NCBI GenBank assembly: GCA_046050145.1
Contig: JBJOQC010000006.1
Span: 1 to 32,825 of the forward strand
Direction: 5' to 3'
DNA: 32,825 nucleotides
Origin: CAYZPE01 sp046050145
Lineage (GTDB): Bacteria > Patescibacteriota > Minisyncoccia > Phycocordibacterales > CAYZPE01
Part shown: in pieces, positions 5,783-14,563 of the stretch
How positions within the stretch are numbered: position 1 is the stretch's first letter
Layout: every line of letters begins with the position of its first letter
The notes under the pieces: model-generated
Database searches by the model: none
What the model saw: the letters and a program-made list of their open reading frames with translations, nothing else
What the model was told of the DNA's origin: nothing
Translations under genes and position numbers: made by a program

Positions 5783-8700
5783 ATGGCAATAACAAACATT
5801 GGTGACAATACACTTTCGTCAAACTTAAAGAGCATTTTACCTAATTGTAATAAGGTGGACGCGTTAGTTGGCTACTTCTACTTTTCTGGGTTTAGAGATC
5901 TTCATGAAGAGCTTAAAGATAAGGAAATAAGGATTTTGGTTGGAATGGACATCGATAAGAAGATTATCGAAAAAGTTTCGTCTCTAAAAGACCTTAATTT
6001 TGATTTACATACTACTGAGACAAAGGTAACTTCTCGATCAGGAGCCAAAGAAGACTATATAGAAAACTTTTCTCGTATCTTCAACGATACTGATTATTTT
6101 GATAACAACGAATCACAAAAAGCATTTGAGATCTTTTTAAATAAGATTAAAGATGGGAGTTTGCAGATTAAGAAAACAGCACAAGCGAATCACTCAAAGT
6201 TTTATATCCTCCACAACAAGCCAGAATTTTCTACTAATGGAATTACGCCAGGAATCGTTATCGAAGGTTCAAGTAATTTGACGTTCTCAGGGCTCAAAGG
6301 GCAAGGAGAACACAATCGAATTCTCCAGGAGAAGCATTATTACGAAGATGATGTTAAGCGTTTTGAGGAATGCTGGTCAGACTCAGAAAATATCGTCATT
6401 ACTGACTTAGATTCTGCTGAAAATTTCATTAAGGAAATTAAAAGTAAGATTTGGCTCTACTCTTTGCCTAATCCGCTTTTGATGTACTACAAAGTCCTTA
6501 GTGAGTACTTTTCAATATCAGAGATAGAAAATATGAAGACACCTTACAGTATTACTGGAGGTAAATATTCGGATCTTAAGTATCAAAAAGACGCTATAAA
6601 TCTAGGTATTGATCGCATCAAGAAATTCGGAGGAGTAATTATTGCCGATGTGGTAGGTCTAGGAAAAAGTATTATTGCTTCTGCTATCGCACATAATCTT
6701 GGATACAAGACGATTATTATTGCACCACCCCACCTTGAGAATCAGTGGAAAGACTATATGTCCGAATTCGATTTTAAAGGATTCGTATATTCAACTGGAA
6801 AAATCGAAGAAGCCCTCCAAAGACATGAGAATGATGACGGCAAGCTTCTGATTGTTCTTGATGAAGCGCACAAACATCGAAATGAAGATACTGATAATTA
6901 CAAACTACTACATAGACTCTGTGCAGGTCATTATGTAATGGCTCTTTCTGCAACTCCATTCAACAATGATCCAAAAGATATTTACGCACTGATTAAATTG
7001 TTCAGTACGCCTGGACAGTCAACTATCAGAACTGTAGAAAACTTAAGTATGTCTTTCCATATGCTTTTCAAGCGATATAAGGCGGTACGAAGAGATCTAC
7101 GAAAGAATCTTAAAGATCAGGGTGAAAATGTAGAGATAAAAACTGAACTACATTCTATTGCTGATGAATTACGACAGATGATTGAGCCTTTGATCATTCG
7201 CAGATCACGTCTTGATCTAGAAGAAATTGAAGAATATAGAGACGACCTTAAAAAACAAGGTGTTGCCTTCGCTAAAGTTAAAGACCCAGAACTACTTGAA
7301 TATGACTTGGGAGATATGTTTGATTTGTATGTAAATACACTTGAAAAGATTGCCCCTGAAGACAGAAGTACGAGTTTTATTGGTGCACGATATAAGCCAG
7401 CTTCATATATCAATCAAGGATCAAAATTCCTTGAGAAGATTGTTGAGCAAGATGACGAAGATGGTATGTCAGCAGAAGAAAAGCTTCAGCGTATTCAGCA
7501 GGGACAAAGTAACCTTGCTCGCTTTATGCGAAGACTCCTTGTTCGTCGCTTTGAAAGTTCTGTGGGTGCATTTAGGTTGTCACTTAAGAATATGATTACA
7601 TCGTCTGAGACGATGCTTGATTGGTATGAAAATCGCCAGGAAGTACCCATATTTAAAAAAGGTGTATTGCCTGAAGTTGAGTACTTAAATGAGTTAGATG
7701 AAAAAGATGTCGAGGAATTATTTAACAAACTCGAAGATAAAGGATTGATACGAATTCCACTTAGTGAATTGCAGCCACAATTTGGTGATCATCTAAGACA
7801 CGACATAGCACTACTTAAATCAATTGATTTAGAATGGTCTGGAAATGACAATGATCCTAAATACGAATTCTTTAAAAAGAAGATTACCGACTCATTGAAA
7901 GAAAATGGAGCTAGAAAGATTGTAATATTTACGGAATTCTCTGATACGGCAAACTATGTCTTTCAAAAGTTACAGAAAGATGGTTTTAATCGTGTCTACA
8001 AATACAGCTCTGAAGATGCTTCTGAGGAAAATAAGAAGATAATTAGAACAAACTTTGATGCAGGACTTGAGGAATCAAAGCAGTCTAATGATTTCGATAT
8101 TATTATCGCTACTGATGCAATTTCTGAAGGATTCAACCTGCACCGAGCAGGAGCAATCATTAACTATGATATTCCTTACAACCCAACACGAGTAATCCAG
8201 CGTGTAGGACGTATTAACCGTATAAACAGAAAAGTTTTTGAAGAACTATATATTTATAACTTCTTTCCAACACTCACTGGAGAGCTAGAAACTCGTACTC
8301 GTGCAATTTCTACATTGAAGATGGATTTGATACACACACTTCTTGGAGAAGATACTAAAACACTAACATCTGAGGAAGATCTTAAGAACTATTTTGCAAA
8401 GCAGTACAAAGAAGAAGATAGTAAAAACGAAAGCTTGTCATGGGACGCTCCATATAGAAATGCGTGGCTGAAAATCAAAGATGATAAGCAGATAATGTCG
8501 CAAGTTGCACAGATTCCACATCGCTCAAGAATTGCACGAAGGACTAAGGGTGCTAGTGGTGTTGTCGCTTTTGCTAAGAAAAGCGGAAACTATGTATTCG
8601 CGTTTGGAGCTACTCCAGAAACAGTTGAGATAGTTTCTCCTCAAGTTGCACTCCCTTTGTTTAACGAGGTAATTGATTCTGAGCAATCTATCCAAACAAG

Positions 8701-9070
8701 TGTGAACTTTGATCCTATCTATAAAATAGCAAAGGAACATATTTTTAAAGACAATACAAAAGCTAGTGTAGACGGTGGACGAAAACAAGACGCACTCAAT
8801 CGAATCAAACTCCTGAGTGAGCTATATCCACAAGCAAAAGACCTCTGTATCGACATCATTCGTGCAATCAAGGATTTGGATGCACTGCCAAACGGAGTTC
8901 TAAAGGAGATTGTTGAACTAAGAATCGATAAGACAAATCCTGACACTGCTTTTCAGGAACTACGAGTACTTATACCTCATAAATACATCGAGAGTATCTT
9001 TAAAACAGCTGATAGGGCAAATGACGATGGTCAATTGATTGTATTGTCTGAGGAATTAATAGCACTATGA
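5783..9070 (+). CDS. PLD-nuclease/SNF2-helicase restriction-type protein
   Basis: A 1095-residue fusion. The N-terminal phospholipase D-like nuclease domain (about 1-205) has H137-S-K139 and GSSN at 162-165. The Asp expected four residues after the Lys in a canonical HKD motif is His144 here. A superfamily 2 (SNF2/COG0553-like) helicase follows: Walker A VVGLGKS (290-296), DEAH (360-363), SATPFNN (389-395), a long helical insert (about 400-700), IATDAISEGFNL (775-786) and QRVGRINR (806-813). The catalytic helicase motifs look intact. Its stop overlaps the next ATG by 4 nt. It is likely the DNA-translocating and cutting subunit of a restriction-modification-like defence system; NgoAVII/CglI-type enzymes and DISARM DrmD/DrmC are the nearest known themes. 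Confidence 0.85.
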   Translation: MAITNIGDNTLSSNLKSILPNCNKVDALVGYFYFSGFRDLHEELKDKEIRILVGMDIDKKIIEKVSSLKDLNFDLHTTETKVTSRSGAKEDYIENFSRIFNDTDYFDNNESQKAFEIFLNKIKDGSLQIKKTAQANHSKFYILHNKPEFSTNGITPGIVIEGSSNLTFSGLKGQGEHNRILQEKHYYEDDVKRFEECWSDSENIVITDLDSAENFIKEIKSKIWLYSLPNPLLMYYKVLSEYFSISEIENMKTPYSITGGKYSDLKYQKDAINLGIDRIKKFGGVIIADVVGLGKSIIASAIAHNLGYKTIIIAPPHLENQWKDYMSEFDFKGFVYSTGKIEEALQRHENDDGKLLIVLDEAHKHRNEDTDNYKLLHRLCAGHYVMALSATPFNNDPKDIYALIKLFSTPGQSTIRTVENLSMSFHMLFKRYKAVRRDLRKNLKDQGENVEIKTELHSIADELRQMIEPLIIRRSRLDLEEIEEYRDDLKKQGVAFAKVKDPELLEYDLGDMFDLYVNTLEKIAPEDRSTSFIGARYKPASYINQGSKFLEKIVEQDDEDGMSAEEKLQRIQQGQSNLARFMRRLLVRRFESSVGAFRLSLKNMITSSETMLDWYENRQEVPIFKKGVLPEVEYLNELDEKDVEELFNKLEDKGLIRIPLSELQPQFGDHLRHDIALLKSIDLEWSGNDNDPKYEFFKKKITDSLKENGARKIVIFTEFSDTANYVFQKLQKDGFNRVYKYSSEDASEENKKIIRTNFDAGLEESKQSNDFDIIIATDAISEGFNLHRAGAIINYDIPYNPTRVIQRVGRINRINRKVFEELYIYNFFPTLTGELETRTRAISTLKMDLIHTLLGEDTKTLTSEEDLKNYFAKQYKEEDSKNESLSWDAPYRNAWLKIKDDKQIMSQVAQIPHRSRIARRTKGASGVVAFAKKSGNYVFAFGATPETVEIVSPQVALPLFNEVIDSEQSIQTSVNFDPIYKIAKEHIFKDNTKASVDGGRKQDALNRIKLLSELYPQAKDLCIDIIRAIKDLDALPNGVLKEIVELRIDKTNPDTAFQELRVLIPHKYIESIFKTADRANDDGQLIVLSEELIAL

Positions 9071-12000
9071 AATTAAACGAAAAGTACAACAAAAATTCCT
9101 TTATTGATTTTATAGATACTTTCTTACCTGAAGACTTTCAGTCGAAAGAGGAAGATATAATCATCAAGAAAGACAGATACAAAGAGATAACCAAAGCAAA
9201 AATTTTGGGTTTTTGCGAGTCCTTGGATTTGCATGTACTGGAGATGGATCATACCCACGATAAAGATCCAAGAGTAGCTATTGCGACCGATGCCTTTAAA
9301 ATTTTGGCAGATCATTGGATTCATCGAGCTTTGGTTATATTCAAAAACAACGACTCTGAAAATTATCGTTTTTCATGCCTCACCATCACTCTTGATCTCA
9401 ATGATAAAAACAAGGTAACTAAGAAGTACTCTAATGCACGTCGGTACTCGTTTTATCTGGGTGCTAATGCAAAGGTTAAAACTCCTGAGCAACAACTCAT
9501 TAAGAAAGGAAAGGTAAAAGATATAGATGATCTGCTCAGTCGTTTCTCTGTTGAGGTTGTTAATAAGCAATTTTACTTAGAGGTTGCTAAATTCTTTGAT
9601 GAGCTGGTATCTATCGAGGATCAAAACCTTATTCTTCCTGGTGTATCAGAAAAAGACATAAATACTCGCAAGAGCTTTGCTGTGCGACTCATCGGCCGTA
9701 CGATGTTCTGTTGGTTCTTAAAACAAAAGAAGTCTGATAACGGACAATTGATTCCCGACGAACTTTTGTCTTCAAAAATCGTATCTGATAACTATTATCA
9801 CAATACACTTGAGCCGTTATTTTTTGGTGTGCTAAATACAAGTATTGATTCTCGTGATATTCGCAGTGATTTGTTTGATAAAGTGCCATATCTCAACGGA
9901 GGACTTTTTAATCCTCAATCAGACGATTATTATGAGCTAGATAGAGGAACTTTTGCCTCAAGGCACATAAACACTCTTAAAATCAGTGATTCTTGGTTCA
10001 AGGACTTTTTTGAGCTTCTAGAAACTTATAACTTTACTATTGATGAAAATACAGTTTTTGATCAAGAGCTTTCTGTTGATCCGGAAATGCTTGGTAGGAT
10101 TTTTGAAAATCTTCTTGCAGAAATAAATCCGGAAACTGGAAGCAGTGAGCGTAAGCGAACAGGAAGTTTTTATACTCCACGCCAAATCGTTGAATACATG
10201 GTTGATCAATCATTGATTGAATATCTAAAAACTAAAACAAAAATTGATGAGAAAAAATTATCTGCTCTTGTTAGTTATGACTTAACAGATGATACAGAAC
10301 ATCCACTAGATGATGAGGAAAAACAAGAAGTAGTAAATGCAATAGAATCTCTTAAAATTCTTGACCCCGCTTGCGGTTCCGGTGCATACCCAATCGGCGC
10401 GCTTCAAAAAATTGTTTATATTCTTCAGCAAATTGATCCGGATTGTAAAATGTGGCTAGAGCAGAAACTAAAAAATGTTCCGGAGTTATATAAGAAAAAA
10501 ATAATTGACGAAGTTAAATCTAACCCTTTTGACTACACACGGAAACTTGATGTTATCAAGAACTCAATCTTTGGTGTAGATATTCAGCCGATTGCGGTGG
10601 ATGTTTCCCGCTTGAGATGTTTTTTGACGCTTGTCGTTGAATCAGAAGTAAATGATACAAAACCAAACAGAGGGATAGAACCTTTACCGAACTTGGACTT
10701 TAAATTTGTCTGTGCGAATACTTTGATTGGCTTGCCAAAATCTCAATCCAGCAATCTTTTTGAAGATCATTCCGGCATCATTGAACTTTCAACGATAATG
10801 TCAGAGTATTTTACTGCTAATCGTTCCGAAAAAGAATCAATAAAGACTAGATTCTTTAATAAGCAAAAAGATTTACTCAATCGAATGATTGGACTCAAAG
10901 CTACTGGAGAATTAACCCTTAAACTAACTCTTTGGAATCCATTTAGTAATACTTCAAATTCTTGGTTTGACCAAGAGTGGATGTTTGGGTTAGAGGAAAA
11001 ATTTGATTTTATCATTGGAAATCCACCATGGGGAGCAGATTTATCAAAAGAACAAAAGGTTGATTTAGCAGAGTTATATCCTGAGATTGATTCATCTACC
11101 CCAAATTCCTTCGCTTATTTTATAGGTCTAGCATTGAGAATATCAAAAAGTAATGTATCTTTCATATTGCCGGATAGCATTTTGGTAAAAGATTATCCCA
11201 AAACTCGTGAACTTTTTAAGAATTTGTTATATGAGGTATCTTGGTTTCAAAATTCCGGAGTACCTGATGAGCATAAGTTATTTACATATGTTTCGCATGA
11301 TGTTTGCGTCTTGTTTATGGGTAAAAAGGACACTCTAAAAGTTAAATGTAATAAATGGGAATATGATAACGGAAAATACTCTAAAAAACATTGGGAGGAA
11401 ACAAACGAGATATTAATGCCGAGAGATTTTGAATATAGGATAAACTTGTTGGCAACTGATGATGATTATAATCTTCTAAAAAAAGTTACAGCGAATAGTT
11501 ACCCATTGAATAGCAAATATCAATGTCACGAAGGTGTTCATACTGGTAATGCCAGAGAAATCTTATTTAAGAAAGAAAAAGAAAATGAATTTTGTAAGCC
11601 ACTTTTTATTGGCGGAAAGAACGGTGATGTTATTCAAAACTACTATTCAAAACCCTCCGGTTGGTATGTTGATTATAGGAAAGAAATTGTGGACGAAGAT
11701 AAGGGATATTACGCTTCTTTAAGAAAAGAAGATATATTTAAACTACCGAAAATATACATAACTAGAACTGGAAATCCAATTAAGTCTTTTTATGATGAGA
11801 ATACTTATGCATCAAATAACTTCTTTTCTTTACAAGCAAAAGATTATTCAAGTAATACGCCAGAAAATCTAAAATTTATTTTAGCATGTCTTGTTTCTAA
11901 ATTTTCAAACTATTTCATCAGAACATTTGCGTGTCCTCGTTTGGGAAATACATTTATTGAAACAAAAATTACTCACTTACTAAATTTGCCAATACCAAGT

Positions 12001-12171
12001 GTTTCTGAAGAAAAAAGGATGTCCATCATTGAGCTAGTCGATTTAGTTATCAAAGAAAAAAAGAAGGACATTGAAGCAGATATTTCAAAGATTGAATCAC
12101 AAATTGATGAATTAGTTATTGACTTGTACGGACTAAACGAAGAAGAGAAAGAAATAATTAGAAATTCTTAA
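9067..12171 (+). CDS. Eco57I/PglX-like adenine-specific DNA methyltransferase
   Basis: A 1034-residue SAM-dependent N6-adenine methyltransferase with a built-in target-recognition region. Motifs: SFYTPRQIVEYMVDQSL (367-383); motif I ILDPACGSGAYPIGAL (431-446, DPACGSG 433-439); VDIQPIAVDVSRLRCFL; and catalytic motif IV IIGNPPWG (649-656). The C-terminal third (about 780-1000) looks like a TaqI-type specificity domain, and the protein ends with the family helix IDELVIDLYGLNEEEKEII. The N-terminal 330 residues lack a nuclease motif I can identify, so cleavage would fall to the PLD-helicase partner. It overlaps that gene by ATGA, indicating translational coupling. BREX PglX and DISARM DrmMI share this architecture, but no other BREX or DISARM genes are here. 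Confidence 0.88.
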   Translation: MKLNEKYNKNSFIDFIDTFLPEDFQSKEEDIIIKKDRYKEITKAKILGFCESLDLHVLEMDHTHDKDPRVAIATDAFKILADHWIHRALVIFKNNDSENYRFSCLTITLDLNDKNKVTKKYSNARRYSFYLGANAKVKTPEQQLIKKGKVKDIDDLLSRFSVEVVNKQFYLEVAKFFDELVSIEDQNLILPGVSEKDINTRKSFAVRLIGRTMFCWFLKQKKSDNGQLIPDELLSSKIVSDNYYHNTLEPLFFGVLNTSIDSRDIRSDLFDKVPYLNGGLFNPQSDDYYELDRGTFASRHINTLKISDSWFKDFFELLETYNFTIDENTVFDQELSVDPEMLGRIFENLLAEINPETGSSERKRTGSFYTPRQIVEYMVDQSLIEYLKTKTKIDEKKLSALVSYDLTDDTEHPLDDEEKQEVVNAIESLKILDPACGSGAYPIGALQKIVYILQQIDPDCKMWLEQKLKNVPELYKKKIIDEVKSNPFDYTRKLDVIKNSIFGVDIQPIAVDVSRLRCFLTLVVESEVNDTKPNRGIEPLPNLDFKFVCANTLIGLPKSQSSNLFEDHSGIIELSTIMSEYFTANRSEKESIKTRFFNKQKDLLNRMIGLKATGELTLKLTLWNPFSNTSNSWFDQEWMFGLEEKFDFIIGNPPWGADLSKEQKVDLAELYPEIDSSTPNSFAYFIGLALRISKSNVSFILPDSILVKDYPKTRELFKNLLYEVSWFQNSGVPDEHKLFTYVSHDVCVLFMGKKDTLKVKCNKWEYDNGKYSKKHWEETNEILMPRDFEYRINLLATDDDYNLLKKVTANSYPLNSKYQCHEGVHTGNAREILFKKEKENEFCKPLFIGGKNGDVIQNYYSKPSGWYVDYRKEIVDEDKGYYASLRKEDIFKLPKIYITRTGNPIKSFYDENTYASNNFFSLQAKDYSSNTPENLKFILACLVSKFSNYFIRTFACPRLGNTFIETKITHLLNLPIPSVSEEKRMSIIELVDLVIKEKKKDIEADISKIESQIDELVIDLYGLNEEEKEIIRNS

Positions 12172-12172
12172 A

Positions 12173-12205
12173 AGAAAAGAATGAGTTGCGGTCTCATTCT
12201 TTTCT
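12173..12205. terminator. Bidirectional terminator between the methyltransferase and DUF2188 genes
   Basis: A perfect 13-bp stem AGAAAAGAATGAG / CTCATTCTTTTCT with a short loop and T-rich ends. It serves two convergent genes. Confidence 0.85.
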
Positions 12206-12210
12206 ACCGT

Positions 12211-12432
12211 CTATCCTTTTATGTTTCTTGGATCGTTTCCGTACGAGTTTCTCCACCCGATAGTTCCGTCAAGGTTCTGAACAAGAAGTTCTAGATGTTG
12301 GTTTTGGGCGATCTCTCTCGCTTTTTCAACTGCCTCTGCTTTTGTGTCACAAATAGCAGATGCTTTTTGATTACCGACAACTTTGACCTTCCAGTCTTCG
12401 CCATTCGGACTAACGAAAATTTGGTTAGCCAT
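12211..12432 (-). CDS. DUF2188 domain protein
   Basis: A 73-residue protein matching the DUF2188 pattern: a strand with PNGEDWKVKVVG near the N-terminus, then DTKAEAVEKAREIAQNQHLELLVQNLDGTIGWRNSYG. The family is small, widespread and without an established function. The start MANQIFVSPNG is the natural one. It is convergent with the methyltransferase gene and shares its terminator. It lies between the restriction-like operon and the PanA-type antitoxin gene, but no functional tie is visible. Confidence 0.8.
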   Translation of the reverse strand: MANQIFVSPNGEDWKVKVVGNQKASAICDTKAEAVEKAREIAQNQHLELLVQNLDGTIGWRNSYGNDPRNIKG

Positions 12433-12646
12433 CTTTGGTTTAGTAGTTAGTACCCTTGTTTGTTAAGTGATCTAAATCTGGTAAGATAAAAATGTTAAGA
12501 TTTTACTTCTAGGTTTAGCCGAAACACCCCAAAGGGCAAAAAAAGATATTTCCGATTTTGGTGGAGGAGGATTACCGCAAATGATCACTTCTCCTTTTTC
12601 ACTTTATACCCCTTAATATGATTGTCAATATTCTGACCAAAATTGC

Positions 12647-12673
12647 TTGACTTTTTAACTTGTTTTGTATAAA
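12647..12673 (+). promoter_or_regulatory. Candidate promoter of the antitoxin-toxin cluster
   Basis: TTGACT (12647-12652), 15 bp spacer, TATAAA (12668-12673). Transcription would begin within about 10 nt of the ATG at 12689, so the mRNA is close to leaderless. The -10 lies inside the palindrome at 12663-12702. Confidence 0.45.
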
Positions 12674-12702
12674 CTTGTTCGTACGAACATGTTTATACAA
12701 AA
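12663..12702. promoter_or_regulatory. 40-bp near-perfect palindrome, putative autoregulatory operator
   Basis: Two 20-bp arms (12663-12682 and 12683-12702) are complementary at 19 of 20 positions, with the core TGTTCGTACGAACA fully symmetric. It spans the probable -10 box, the start codon (12689) and the first codons of the HTH antitoxin gene. The arrangement is classic for a repressor that shuts off its own operon. Confidence 0.75.
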
Positions 12703-13384
12703 AATAAAAGAGTTACGTATTAAAAAAGGATTAAGTCAAGAGAAAGTTGCGCAAGCAATGGGTGTATCTCGTCCTACTTATACCAGTTTTGAGTCTGGAA
12801 AAAAACAACATATTGATGTTGAGGAAGCGCAGAAGCTCGCTGTCTTTTTTGGTATGACGTTAAATGAACTAATCTCCGGGACAATGGAGGATATGGAAAA
12901 ATATAAACAGATGATTGTTGCTTATTTGAGAATGAATATCTCAACCTCTCGAAATGGAAGGGTTACCAAGACTAAGCTTGCCAAACTTTTGTATCTTGCT
13001 GATTTCGCTTGGTTTTATGAGAGATTAGAAAGTATGAGCGGTATGCAATATAAAAAATTTCCTTATGGGCCAGTACCAGATGCTTTTTTTCGTGCTCTAT
13101 CTGAACTAGAGGAAAGTGGAAAAATTAAAATTGACAAAGAGAGAGAGGGTGAAAAAGAGATGTATTTAATTAGTGAGACTGAAAGCAATAAGAACGAAAA
13201 GATTGCTAACGTTTCTGTTGAAGAGCAAAAACTAATGGAAAAAATTGCAGATAAGTGGAAAGACAAGAATACTCAGGCGATTGTAAATTTTACACACAAT
13301 CAGTTACCATACACTGTTTGTCGTGATAACGAAGTTATACCTTATGAACTTATAACCCAAGAAGACGCCGACAAGGTTTATTAA
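12689..13384 (+). CDS. HTH-Panacea (DUF4065) antitoxin, PanA-like
   Basis: A 231-residue protein joining an N-terminal Xre/Cro HTH (MFIQKIKELRIKKGLSQEKV through SRPTYTSFESG, about 5-60) to a C-terminal DUF4065 domain. The DUF4065 part shows KLAKLLYLADFAWFYE (97-112), the FPYGPVPDAFFRAL block (125-138) and a helical tail ending PYELITQEDADKVY. DUF4065, called Panacea, is a known antitoxin domain that neutralises many unrelated toxins. The ATG at 12689 is chosen because an earlier in-frame TTG (12665) lies inside the -10 region. The palindrome over its start suggests autorepression by the HTH. The toxin candidate starts 7 nt downstream. Confidence 0.85.
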   Translation: MFIQKIKELRIKKGLSQEKVAQAMGVSRPTYTSFESGKKQHIDVEEAQKLAVFFGMTLNELISGTMEDMEKYKQMIVAYLRMNISTSRNGRVTKTKLAKLLYLADFAWFYERLESMSGMQYKKFPYGPVPDAFFRALSELEESGKIKIDKEREGEKEMYLISETESNKNEKIANVSVEEQKLMEKIADKWKDKNTQAIVNFTHNQLPYTVCRDNEVIPYELITQEDADKVY

Positions 13385-13391
13385 GACCGTT

Positions 13392-13784
13392 ATGCAAGGT
13401 ATTTATTCAGTACAAATAGAGAAGTATGCAGAAGGACATTTTATTAAAAGTTTTGCAAAAAAATACAATAATCATTGGGACGTTACTTTAAAAGCCGTCG
13501 TCTTGCTCCTTGAGCGCATTGATCTATTACTTCAAACCACTAAAGCTGAAATTATTTCAGACAAAGAGGGTGTGAAAATAATTAAAGTAGAATTTACCAT
13601 TGCAAAAAGCAGGGAATCAGCAAAATCTTCAGGTAATAGATGTGTTGTTGCTTGGCATAAGCAGGATCAATCCATATTCGTCTTGCTGGTATACGGAAAA
13701 ACAGATGTAAAAGGAGGACACGAAACTGTCTGGTGGAAATCATTGGTTAAAGAAAATTATCCCAAATATAAAGATATTGTTTAA
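13392..13784 (+). CDS. RelE-like toxin candidate paired with the PanA-type antitoxin
   Basis: A 130-residue protein immediately after the Panacea antitoxin gene. Its central part (about 64-104, KVEFTIAKSRESAKSSGNR through VLLVYGKTDV) resembles the RelE/HigB-type mRNA-interferase core, where a K/R-rich strand, a G-x-R turn (G81-N-R83) and a VYLL-like strand with a following Lys recur. An N-terminal helical part (about 15-50) and a C-terminal Trp/Lys/Tyr-rich tail are as expected for the fold. If so, it would cleave mRNA at the ribosome. Evidence is position plus distant similarity, so the call is moderate. The next gene begins 3 nt after its stop. Confidence 0.6.
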   Translation: MQGIYSVQIEKYAEGHFIKSFAKKYNNHWDVTLKAVVLLLERIDLLLQTTKAEIISDKEGVKIIKVEFTIAKSRESAKSSGNRCVVAWHKQDQSIFVLLVYGKTDVKGGHETVWWKSLVKENYPKYKDIV

Positions 13785-13787
13785 ATT

Positions 13788-14537
13788 ATGTCCCAATATT
13801 ACAAATCAAACAGGGGGGCGGGGTGGAATTATGGCGGTGATAATTGGAAGCTGAGTCGATCTAAGATTGATTTGTTTTTGGAGTGTCCAAGGTGTTTTTA
13901 TATTGATAATAAGCTGGGTGTGAAGCGTGTGCCTGGGTTTCCATTTTCAATAAATAGTGCGGTTGATCATTTGCTCAAACAAGAATTTGACGGTCATAGA
14001 GTAAAAAATGAACAACATCCTTTGCAGAAAGAGTACGGAATTGATGCGAGGCCTGCAGCGCACGATGAGCTCGATGAGTGGCGAAGAAATTTTGGTGGGG
14101 TTCGCTTTTTTCATGAGTCTACGGGGATGCTCGTTACGGGAGCTATTGATGATCTGTGGGTGAATGGTAAGGGTGAATATATTGTTGTTGATTATAAAGC
14201 GACAGCAAAAGAAGAGGCTGTAAAGGTGCTTGATCAGGAGTGGCAGGATGGATACAAGAGGCAGATGGAAGTGTATCAGTGGCTTTTGAGGCAGAACGGA
14301 CTCAAGGTTTCAGATACCGGGTACTTTGTGTACTGTACGGGAAAGATGGATAGACAGGCTTTTGATAAAAGAATTGAGTTTGATATTAATCTCATTCCAT
14401 ACACCGGAAGTGATGCGTGGGTGGAAAAGACTTTAGAGAAGATAAAGAAGTGTTTGGAAAGTGAAAAAATTCCAAAATCTGGTGAGGATTGCGATCATTG
14501 CTTGTATTTTAACGCGAGACAAGAGGTTGAGGAATAA
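13788..14537 (+). CDS. PD-(D/E)XK nuclease with probable Fe-S cysteines (Cas4/RecB-like)
   Basis: A 249-residue nuclease of the PDDEXK_1 type. Visible core: LSRSKIDLFLECPRCFY (22-38), TGAIDDLW (117-124, D121), YIVVDYKAT (131-139, D135 and K137) and QMEVYQWLLRQNG (159-171, the RecB-type QxxxY motif). Cysteines C33 and C36 at the N-terminus and C235 and C238 (DCDHCLYF) near the C-terminus match the Cas4/AddB-style [4Fe-4S] layout; C222 is extra. No cas genes or CRISPR array are nearby, so this is a stand-alone Cas4-like exonuclease. It starts 3 nt after the toxin-candidate stop, so it is probably co-expressed with the toxin pair. Related proteins are common in Parcubacteria. Confidence 0.8.
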   Translation: MSQYYKSNRGAGWNYGGDNWKLSRSKIDLFLECPRCFYIDNKLGVKRVPGFPFSINSAVDHLLKQEFDGHRVKNEQHPLQKEYGIDARPAAHDELDEWRRNFGGVRFFHESTGMLVTGAIDDLWVNGKGEYIVVDYKATAKEEAVKVLDQEWQDGYKRQMEVYQWLLRQNGLKVSDTGYFVYCTGKMDRQAFDKRIEFDINLIPYTGSDAWVEKTLEKIKKCLESEKIPKSGEDCDHCLYFNARQEVEE

Positions 14538-14548
14538 ACTGAATAGCT

Positions 14549-14557
14549 TGGTACTAT
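14549..14557 (+). promoter_or_regulatory. Candidate extended -10 promoter of sppA
   Basis: TGG then TACTAT (-10 at 14552-14557). The predicted start falls at or next to the ATG at 14564, so the transcript would be leaderless. Confidence 0.35.
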
Positions 14558-14563
14558 ATAGAT

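Noticed and set aside
5783..12171. A complete DISARM or BREX locus
   Set aside because: Only helicase and methyltransferase types are present; no DrmA/DrmB, PglZ, BrxA, BrxB or BrxC-like genes lie in the window.
12679..12696. LexA/DinR-type SOS box in the antitoxin operator
   Set aside because: GAACATGTTT resembles part of such a box, but the dominant symmetry is the 40-bp dyad centred at 12682/12683, which fits an operon-specific repressor better.
13788..14537. CRISPR-associated Cas4
   Set aside because: No repeats with regular spacers and no other cas genes were found anywhere in the window.
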